Assembly: GCA_035252155.1 (NCBI GenBank)
Contig: DATFDL010000261.1
Span: 1 to 20,852 of the forward strand
Length of the DNA stretch: 20,852 bases
Source of the DNA: JAICLL01 sp035252155
GTDB lineage: Bacteria > Planctomycetota > Planctomycetia > Pirellulales > JAICIG01
Direction of reading: 5' to 3'
In this document: positions 15,842 through 20,852 of the stretch, one piece after another
Layout: every line of letters starts with the position of its first letter
Position numbering within the stretch: the stretch's first letter is position 1
The notes under the pieces: model-generated
The model's input: the letters and a program-made list of their open reading frames with translations, nothing else
Database searches by the model: none
Told to the model about the DNA's origin: nothing
Position numbers and translations under genes: made by a program

Positions 15842-16258
15842 ACAGCAATCCTTCGACGGCTTGTTCGTTGACGCGCTCGGCCTCCTGGTGCAGTTCGTCA
15901 ATTAATCGCTCGAGATTGGCCATGATCCGAGCGCGAAAGCAACGCACCTGGGCCTTCTGGGCATTGGCCGAACTGCGCAGCGTGATCTCCGCTGCCGAGT
16001 TTGGCGCCGGCGATTGCCTACCGGCCAATGCCAATCGGCGCGCCCAGCGGTCCCAGTAGTCTGGACCGCCGAAGCGCGGCTCAGTGGCCGCTGCGAAGCG
16101 CGATCGTTGGTCGCGAGGGAGCATGGCGCCAGGGCTCGGTTTTCATCGAGTTCGCAACTTGGGCAGACCACGCGGTTGCCCGATTACTGATTCATTCGGC
16201 ACAAATCGCCCACCGCGCTCAATTTGTTCCGCGCAGTTCGCGCATTTTTCCAGCGCCG
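15825..16258 (-). pseudogene. Decayed zinc-ribbon gene with two frame changes
   Basis: Reading the minus strand from 16258, one frame gives LEKCANCAEQIERGGRFVP, a CxxC knuckle. The next frame gives VVCPSCELDEN (near 16171-16140), a second CxxC at the expected distance. The first frame then resumes as an open 99-codon stretch from the ATG at 16124 (FGGPDYWDRWARRL and MANLERLIDELHQEAERV). In the first frame a TGA stop lies at 16145-16143. Two small compensating indels in a zinc-ribbon plus helix protein would explain this. No start codon other than CTG precedes the first knuckle. Alternatively the 99-residue part is a real short gene and the CxxC pair is chance. The end overlaps the TPR gene by 17 bases. 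Confidence 0.42.
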
Positions 16259-16308
16259 CCCAATTAGATCGTTTCGATGAAGCACGGGTATCCGAACCGA
16301 ACTCACGC

Positions 16309-17274
16309 TTAAGGCGGCGCGTTTTTCTCCGCGAGCTTTTTCATGGCTTGCAAGAACGGTTCGATCTCTTCACGGTTTTGTCCCCTGAACTCCAACTGCT
16401 CGAAGTTAGGATAAGACAGGATTGGCGCCACCACGCCGTGCCCAACCGCGTCTTTCAACGCTCCGGCGCTGGCGGCAATCAGCTCGTTCCACTGGCCGAC
16501 CTCCGCAATCAACAACTTCGGATCGTAGTGCCCTTCGTGCCATCTACTGCGCGGCTTTTCGGCTGCCGGGTCTTCCAAGCAACGATGACGGCCATATCGC
16601 CCATCATCGTTCACGTACACCTTGAGCCCCGGCAGCACTGCGATGCGGTCGAGCAGGGTCACCAGCCCGATGTGGCTGCGGAGCAGGTTGGCCATTCCGC
16701 CGCACTGCGGGGCCGAGGCGTACTGCGTCTTGCAAAAGGTCGCCCAGCGCCAGCCGCGCGGGCGCAGCGCGATTTGCCGCTCTTCGATGAAATCGGCCGG
16801 CGACCGCTCGGGCGACATTCCATTGCGAGTCAGATATCGCGACCATTTCCGCGGCGAGAACCTGCACGTCTGGTCCAGAAACCGTGCGTCCTCCCGCGGG
16901 TCGTAAGCCACTTCGATTCGATCTGGGTAACGGGCCAATCCCAGACCGGCGGTCTCACAGCCCGGTCCAGGCTGGATGAAGAACCAGAACGCCTCCAACG
17001 GAGCGATCTCAACATACTTGCCCAACACTTGCTCACGGCCCCTCGACAGCTTGACCCGCTTCGAGGCCCAGGGCACTTCTACCGTGATGATCGGCAACAA
17101 AGGCCCATCGCTGTCCATCTCGGAGTCGTCTTGCTCCTCGCGCACCACGTGGAGTTCACTCACCGACGCGAACGGCAAGTCGAGAGCGAGTTGCCGCATT
17201 TGCCTGACGAATCGCTCCGCGCGCGGGCTCGACTTGGTCGTCAATCGGAACCGGTAGTGAATCGTAAGACCCAT
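16309..17274 (-). CDS. Conserved protein of unknown function, 321 residues
   Basis: It starts at the ATG at 17274 (MGLTIHYRFRLTTKSSP), with AAGGG ten bases upstream. The frame is open 39 codons further back to 17391, but that part reads through intergenic sequence. Visible segments: a mixed N-terminal alpha/beta part with RQMRQLALDLPF, an acidic REEQDDSEMDSDG loop, a middle FWFFIQPGPGCETAGLGLARYP, and a C-terminal half with RSRWHEGHYDPKLLIAEVGQWNELIAASAGALKDAV. There is no signal peptide or membrane helix. Similar MGLTIHY-starting proteins seem familiar from planctomycetes and verrucomicrobia, but I cannot name a function. It stands alone between the decayed gene and the DUF167 gene. Confidence 0.8.
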   Translation of the reverse strand: MGLTIHYRFRLTTKSSPRAERFVRQMRQLALDLPFASVSELHVVREEQDDSEMDSDGPLLPIITVEVPWASKRVKLSRGREQVLGKYVEIAPLEAFWFFIQPGPGCETAGLGLARYPDRIEVAYDPREDARFLDQTCRFSPRKWSRYLTRNGMSPERSPADFIEERQIALRPRGWRWATFCKTQYASAPQCGGMANLLRSHIGLVTLLDRIAVLPGLKVYVNDDGRYGRHRCLEDPAAEKPRSRWHEGHYDPKLLIAEVGQWNELIAASAGALKDAVGHGVVAPILSYPNFEQLEFRGQNREEIEPFLQAMKKLAEKNAPP

Positions 17275-17412
17275 GAGCGCCAAGCCCTTGATGTAGTTTG
17301 CCTGGCCGTGAGTATAGGTTCGGAACCCCGGCAAACCAACGGCACGGAATCCGTTCTTTACCAAGGCAAAACGCATCGGCAACAGCCGCACCGCGGCGCG
17401 CCCTGGGCCACG

Positions 17413-17720
17413 CTACGGGCGCTGCTCAATCGCTTCGTCCAATCGCCGGGTGATCTCGGCGAGCGAGATGCCGCGCACCAGGAACCGCTTTTGCGGGCGA
17501 GTTTTGCCGGAAATTAGTTCGATTTGCGATTTCTTCAAGCCGAGCCGGCGACTCAGTAGATCGACGATGGCCTTATTGGCCTTGCCTTTTTCCGGCGTCC
17601 GTGTAACCGACGCTCGCAGCACACCGTCTGGCCCCGCATGAATTTCCGAGCGGCGGGCAACCGCATGTGCCCGAACCGGCAAATCACTCCCTCGGTGATT
17701 TGGGCAAGCTTTACGGTCAT
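17413..17720 (-). CDS. DUF167 (YggU-like) protein with apparent one-base frameshift near the start
   Basis: The conserved part is intact: LPVRAHAVARRSEIHAGPDGVLRASVT, then PEKGKANKAIVDLLSRRLGL, KSQIELISGKTRPQKRFLV and a final helix. The expected N-terminal strand, MTVKLAQITEGVI, is in the next frame (ATG at 17720). Adding one T to the TTT at 17683-17681 would join the two as ..GVILPVRA... The gene may have a real deletion, or a sequencing error in the T-run, or it may start internally at the TTG at 17682 behind GAGGGAG to give 89 residues. The in-frame opening upstream to 17784 lies in the helicase fragment and is not family-like. The function of the family is not known. Confidence 0.75.
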
Positions 17721-17780
17721 GCAGGGCTGATCCCGGAAATAGCGGCCCACAGTATCGCCGGATAAATCGGTGGCACACCC

Positions 17781-18440
17781 CCATCCAAATGGCACGGCCC
17801 CGATCGGTATGAGGCCGATATGGCTCGCCAGCGAATGCTTGAACGGTGTGGATGGCAGTTCATCCGCGTGCGCGGCAGCGTTTTCTACGCGAATCGGCCT
17901 AGGGCTGCATCACAAATGATTGAAGCGATTCGAGCCCTAGGAGTTGAACCTCGCATCGAGTCGCATTGCAGCACCGAATCGAGAGCCTGGGCTGGCGAGG
18001 TATGCGGAAGGGAATGCATGAATGAACTCGGTAACGGACGCGTCGATGATGCGCCGAAGCCCGTCGTGCAAAAACAGTTCTTCAGCGCGCCCGCTGACAA
18101 CGTGGCGACACTCGAAACGAGCAAACGCACGACCGAGGACTCCGCTATCTCCGCCAATACCAGACCTGACCAAACAACCACGGTAAACGATCGCTCGGCA
18201 ACACTAGCGAGTGGTCGGAAATCGTCTACTCCTGTCTCGCCCAGCGAACAATCGGCAGTAGTCACGGCTCTAAAGAATGCGAGGGAGCCGCTTGGTGTAC
18301 CGCTGCTGGCGATGGACAGAGCGATCCAGAAGATGCAACTTACGAACCAACGATTAAAAGAGATCGTTGCCGCGCTAGTGGACCAAGAAATCGTAACCCG
18401 GCATGAGACGGCGAAGGGGCCCCGTTATGCACTTCGCTGA
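17781..18440 (+). pseudogene. C-terminal fragment of a large helicase with MTES_1575-type nuclease domain
   Basis: The frame reads PSKWHGPDRYEADMARQRMLERCGWQ from about 17781, then FIRVRGSVFYANRPRAASQMIEAIRALGV. This is the end of the restriction-endonuclease-like domain that closes large superfamily I helicases; the usual phrase is DGD..HGP..YE.DMARQR.LER.GW. The catalytic DGD-like motif and everything before it are missing. A polar Ser/Thr-rich linker follows, and then a winged-helix-like C-terminus (VVTALKNAREPLGVPLL.., LTNQRLKEIVAALVDQEIVTRHE). In-frame starts exist (ATG at 17820) but the nuclease is already cut. Base composition is lower in GC than the flanks. It is a relic of a transferred DNA-processing or defence gene. 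Confidence 0.78.
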
Positions 18441-18543
18441 GAATCGGCGTCCGGGCTGTCGCTACGTTAACCTCAATTTCATTCATTCAGTGGTGAACGA
18501 ATATCCCATAAATGCGCGGTTCACTGCGATACATCGAGAAACG

Positions 18544-18650
18544 AATCACGCCGCGCCGGCGTGCCAGGCGACGTGCAGCTGGGCACGGGCTTGCTGTTCG
18601 GCGCGATCGCGGAGGGCCATCAACGTGGGCGTGTTCGACGCGCGATCCCA
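18544..18650 (-). pseudogene. Orphan copy of the atpC 3' end
   Basis: About 105 bases match the last codons of atpC at 19718-19824. The minus strand reads ASNTPTLMALRDRAEQQ, then ARAQLHVAWHAGAA and a TGA, compared with PSNTPELMALRDRAEQQ and ARAQLHVARHAGAA in the real gene. Most base differences are synonymous. Similarity stops abruptly upstream of this part. Together with the true end it forms a direct repeat around the PIN module. The gap from 18441 to 18543 is AT-richer (about 43 percent GC in 18481-18540) and shows nothing else. Confidence 0.85.
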
Positions 18651-18692
18651 GGAGTGCCACCAACTGTAGGAAAACAACCGCGTTGCCGGGCG

Positions 18693-19136
18693 CTACGGAC
18701 GGCGCAGCTCGGCGATCAGGTCGATGTCGTGCAAGATCCGAATGCCGTATTTTTGGGCGAATTGCAGAACGTCGGGGGCAAAAAAGTGCCGGTTGTTCGT
18801 TCCTATCGCGTTCGCGCTACCGGCAACTCCCGTCAAGAGAACTGCATCGTCGGCCGGGTCAAAGCCCACGATTGGACCCACCGGTGCCGCCGTAACCTGA
18901 ACTTGTTCGCTGCCCGCGATCAGATGGTCCAAAAACGACTGAATCCCCGCGTCGTCGAGGCCGTGCAACGCGCGCAACCGCGGATAGTGCATCACCTTCC
19001 GCACTTCGGAATAAAGTGAGTGCGAAAGCAACAATGCATGCGGTTCGCTGATCGCTAGCAACAGCAGTTCGCGTCCCAGCCCGGCGCGGTCGCCCGCAGC
19101 GCGAACAATCAGGTTCGTGTCGAGAACGACTCTCAT
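18693..19136 (-). CDS. PIN-domain toxin (putative RNase of a VapC/COG1569-type pair)
   Basis: A 147-residue PIN-fold protein. Acidic residues fit the metal site: Asp6 in VLDTNLIV, Glu44 in SEVRKVM, and Asp93/Asp96 in GFDPADDAVL. The later position, usually TGD, reads IGTNNRHF, so Asn replaces Asp, a variant seen in several PIN groups. Family members cleave RNA and are held inactive by a partner antitoxin. The ATG at 19136 overlaps the antitoxin stop by four bases, so translation is coupled. The end lies close to the orphan atpC end. Confidence 0.9.
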   Translation of the reverse strand: MRVVLDTNLIVRAAGDRAGLGRELLLLAISEPHALLLSHSLYSEVRKVMHYPRLRALHGLDDAGIQSFLDHLIAGSEQVQVTAAPVGPIVGFDPADDAVLLTGVAGSANAIGTNNRHFFAPDVLQFAQKYGIRILHDIDLIAELRRP

Positions 19137-19420
19137 TCATTGGGCTGCGAACGAACGTGCCGAATGGCCTCGTCGACGGTGGCCTCCCATTCCGCTTGCT
19201 CGATGTGGTTTTGGTCGAGGTACCGGTCAACCTTCGAGAAGACGCGCTCGAGACCTGAACGAGCCGCGGCGCGGTCGGCGGCCGTGGGTTGGCGGCCTGG
19301 GCTTGCGACGAACCAATGCACGGTCTGATCACTCTGCAAAGGCTGGCCGATCACGGACTCCAGGATCCGGCGCTGCTCGTCCGATAAATCTGCCACATTG
19401 CTCGAAAGATTCGTTGCCAT
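19133..19420 (-). CDS. Antitoxin of the PIN toxin
   Basis: A 95-residue, acidic, mostly helical protein (LSDEQRRILESVIG, AADRAAARSGLERVFSKVDRYLDQ, EWEATVDEAIRHVRSQ) preceding the toxin with a four-base overlap. I cannot assign a DNA-binding fold with confidence, although the tail helix resembles antitoxins of planctomycete PIN pairs known only from sequence. An AGGA lies four bases before the ATG at 19420. TATACT at 19433-19428 resembles a -10 box so close to the start that transcription may be nearly leaderless; no good -35 is seen. Autoregulation of the pair is usual but is not shown here. Confidence 0.82.
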   Translation of the reverse strand: MATNLSSNVADLSDEQRRILESVIGQPLQSDQTVHWFVASPGRQPTAADRAAARSGLERVFSKVDRYLDQNHIEQAEWEATVDEAIRHVRSQPNE

Positions 19421-19485
19421 GTTCCTAGTATACCACGGGCGAGCGGGAACCGATCAGGGGGCTAGCAACTCGGGGCTCACCCAAA

Positions 19486-19565
19486 GTAGCCCCGGCGCTC
19501 GGCGTTGAGGGGGCCGGGTCGCCCTTGGCGACCGGCAAATCTCCGTGACGGAGTGCCGGAGCTAC
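19486..19565. repeat. GTAGCCCCGGC palindromic repeat
   Basis: The ends GTAGCCCCGGCGCTC and GAGTGCCGGAGCTAC mirror each other with one extra C and small mismatches. The inner hairpin GGTCGCC-CTT-GGCGACC (19517-19533) is the same module as at 4553 and 20266. A second copy is at 20236. Confidence 0.8.
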
Positions 19566-19586
19566 TGAGGCGGCTTCCGCCGCTTT

Positions 19587-19684
19587 CGGAACGGCACGGA
19601 GTCCGTTCCCTACAGGCCCACAGCGCTTGGTGCGAGCGTCGCGCGCGACGACGGACGGAACGCCACAGAGGGCGTTCCCTACAG
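19587..19684. repeat. Pair of GGAACGG-type palindromes between antitoxin and atpC
   Basis: CGGAACGGCACGGAGTCCG continues as TTCCCTACA (19587-19614) and a similar unit GGAACGCCACAGAGGGCG with TTCCCTACA ends at 19682. The family matches 12131 in reverse. Both units end in CCCTACA. Confidence 0.78.
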
Positions 19685-19719
19685 ACGGGCGTGTGAAAAA
19701 AGCGGTCGAGTGAGATCAA

Positions 19720-20145
19720 TCACGCCGCGCCGGCGTGGCGGGCGACGTGAAGCTGGGCGCGGGCTTGCTGCTCGGCACGGTCGCGAAGGGCCATCAGCTC
19801 CGGCGTGTTCGACGGGCGACGACGGGCCTCGGCAAGTTGTTCCGACGCGGCAGAGGCGCTCAGACTGGCGGCCGGCAACGCCCGGCCGGTGAGCACGCTG
19901 ACCACATTGTCGACCACTTGGACAAAGCCGCCGTCGAGATAGTAACGCTCGATACGCCCGTCGTGCTTCACGCGCATCTCGCCGTAGCCCAGCCGGCCGA
20001 TCATCGCGCTGTGCAAAGGCGCAATGCCGATCTCGCCGTCAAAGAGCGGCAAAGCCACGAATTCGGCCGATTCTTCCAGCACCGTCGCTTCGGGCGTGAC
20101 CACGATGAGCGAAAGATGGCGGCGGTCGGTGGGGGTGGAGTCCAT
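19720..20145 (-). CDS. atpC: ATP synthase F1 subunit epsilon
   Basis: A 141-residue protein. The N-terminal beta-sandwich (about 1-92) has HLSLIVVTPEATVLEESAEFVALPLFDGEIGIAPLHSAMIGRLGYGEM and YYLDGGFVQVVDNVVSVLT, both typical. A helical C-terminus follows (about 95-141). The subunit sits on the central stalk of the membrane ATP synthase and regulates it. It follows atpD on the same strand in the usual order, but the gap of 292 bases is full of repeats. The ATG at 20145 has no clear ribosome-binding site. Its last 105 bases are duplicated at 18544-18650, and the C-terminal helix is the duplicated segment. Confidence 0.95.
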   Translation of the reverse strand: MDSTPTDRRHLSLIVVTPEATVLEESAEFVALPLFDGEIGIAPLHSAMIGRLGYGEMRVKHDGRIERYYLDGGFVQVVDNVVSVLTGRALPAASLSASAASEQLAEARRRPSNTPELMALRDRAEQQARAQLHVARHAGAA

Positions 20146-20151
20146 GGGAAG

Positions 20152-20206
20152 AGGGTTCAGGATAGAGGGTTCAGCATAGGCCGGAGGTCAGAGGCCAGAG
20201 GTCAGG
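20152..20206. repeat. Short degenerate tandem repeats (GAGGGTTCAG and GAGGTCAGAGG)
   Basis: AGGGTTCAG occurs twice at 20152-20175, and a GGTCAGAGGCCAGAGGTCAG string follows at 20184-20206. It lies just upstream of the atpC start and shows no coding potential. Confidence 0.65.
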
Positions 20207-20235
20207 GAAAATCGGGATTGGGGACTAGGGGCAAA

Positions 20236-20311
20236 GTAGCCCCGGCACTCCGTGACGGGGATTGTGGTCGCCAAAGGCGACCGTCTCTCCGCCACGGAGT
20301 GTCGGAGCTAC
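20236..20311. repeat. Second GTAGCCCCGGC palindromic repeat
   Basis: It begins GTAGCCCCGGCACTCCGTGA and ends CACGGAGTGTCGGAGCTAC. The centre holds the hairpin GGTCGCC-AAA-GGCGACC (20266-20282), whose loop is the complement of that at 4553. It lies in the atpD-atpC gap. Confidence 0.82.
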
Positions 20312-20408
20312 CGTGGATTGGTCATCGTACATTCCACACTCCGCATTTCACACGCTGCATTTGCAACGCCGGGGCATCGCCAAGGCTCTGCCCGCCGCCA
20401 CGGGACCA

Positions 20409-20441
20409 ATCGAAAATCCAAAATCTAAAATCCAAAATCAC
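20409..20441. repeat. AATCCAAAATC simple repeat next to the atpD stop
   Basis: AATC units of about ten bases are reiterated three to four times (AAAATCCAAAATCTAAAATC). It abuts the atpD stop at 20438. The preceding stretch (about 20330-20365, CACACTCCGCATTTCACAC) is also low-complexity. Confidence 0.75.
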
Positions 20442-20852
20442 TTTTTCGCCGCCATCTTCTTGGCCTGCTCCTCGGCCTGCTCGATCGGGCCGACGTACAT
20501 AAAAGCATTCTCGGGCAAGTGGTCCCACTTGCCGTCGGCAATCTCCTCGAAACTGCGGATCGTGTCGTCGAGCTTGGTGATCTCGCCCGGCTTGCCGGTG
20601 AAAACTTCGGCCACCAAGAACGGCTGCGAGAGAAACCGCTCCATGCGGCGGGCACGGTGTACCACCAGCTTGTCCTGCTCGCTCAGCTCGTCGATGCCCA
20701 AAATGGCGATGATGTCTTGCAGCTCGCGGTAACGCTGCAAGGTGCGCTGCACGCGACGGGCCACCGCGTAGTGCCGCTCGCCCACGTACTGCGGATCGAG
20801 AATACGGCTGGACGAAGCCAACGGATCGACCGCCGGATAGATGCCCTTCTCG
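20438..20852 (-). CDS. atpD: ATP synthase F1 subunit beta, C-terminal part (5' partial)
   Basis: The frame is open to the window edge and gives about 138 residues, starting EKGIYPAVDPLASSSRILDP. This and the following RTLQRYRELQDIIAILGIDELSEQD and RARRMERFLSQPFLVAEVFTG are diagnostic of the catalytic beta subunit's C-terminal half. The nucleotide-binding P-loop lies outside the window. The protein ends with a short lysine-rich tail (EEQAKKMAAKK). atpC lies downstream. Confidence 0.97.
   Translation of the reverse strand, partial: EKGIYPAVDPLASSSRILDPQYVGERHYAVARRVQRTLQRYRELQDIIAILGIDELSEQDKLVVHRARRMERFLSQPFLVAEVFTGKPGEITKLDDTIRSFEEIADGKWDHLPENAFMYVGPIEQAEEQAKKMAAKK

Noticed and set aside
16120..16175. 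Stop-codon readthrough or selenocysteine at the TGA at 16145-16143
   Set aside because: The second CxxC lies in a different frame, so readthrough would not restore the protein. Two indels explain it more simply.
16084..17517. 477-codon open frame on the plus strand
   Set aside because: It lies opposite the 321-residue gene, which has a good start and conserved-looking segments. The plus translation has no recognisable motif.

Overview
This is a GC-rich bacterial window that looks like a planctomycete, probably from the Pirellula/Lacipirellula side of the phylum. That assignment is inferred from gene types: exported low-complexity and DUF11-like proteins, a VWA protein beside a giant exported TPR protein, an RWRYR..WWYW exported protein, and gaps filled with palindromic GTAGGGTGGGACGAGC-type repeats. 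No rRNA or tRNA gene is present to confirm it.

Left part (1-5,200): the 3' end of a carrier-protein/thioesterase synthase (NRPS or PKS), a two-gene cassette of very small conserved proteins on the minus strand, a secreted protein with four DUF11-like domains, an AlkA-type DNA glycosylase (minus) and a small exported protein. Middle (5,300-10,900): a DksA/TraR-like zinc-finger protein, a planctomycete-type exported protein and a thiS-thiG pair, all on the plus strand. These converge on a minus-strand run of def, fmt, an SDR oxidoreductase and a zinc-ribbon membrane protein. Next (10,950-15,841) comes a plus-strand pair, a membrane-anchored VWA protein and a 1,149-residue exported TPR protein, possibly one envelope system.

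Right part (15,825-20,852) is an accessory stretch next to a core operon. It holds a decayed zinc-ribbon gene, an unrecognised 321-residue protein, a DUF167 gene with an apparent one-base frameshift, and a promoterless C-terminal fragment of a large helicase with a MTES_1575-type nuclease domain, lower in GC than its neighbours. A PIN-toxin/antitoxin pair follows, then atpC and the 3' end of atpD, both on the minus strand. The toxin-antitoxin pair lies between the real atpC 3' end and a second, diverged in-frame copy of that 3' end about 1.2 kb away in the same orientation. This suggests insertion or allele replacement at the end of the ATP synthase operon.

The intergenic gaps hold at least five palindromic repeat types. 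Three elements from two families share an identical or nearly identical inner hairpin. The most interesting candidates are the atpC-flanked toxin-antitoxin cassette, the small two-gene module at 944-1432, the helicase/nuclease remnant and the modular palindromes. All family assignments come from reading motifs; no database search was run.
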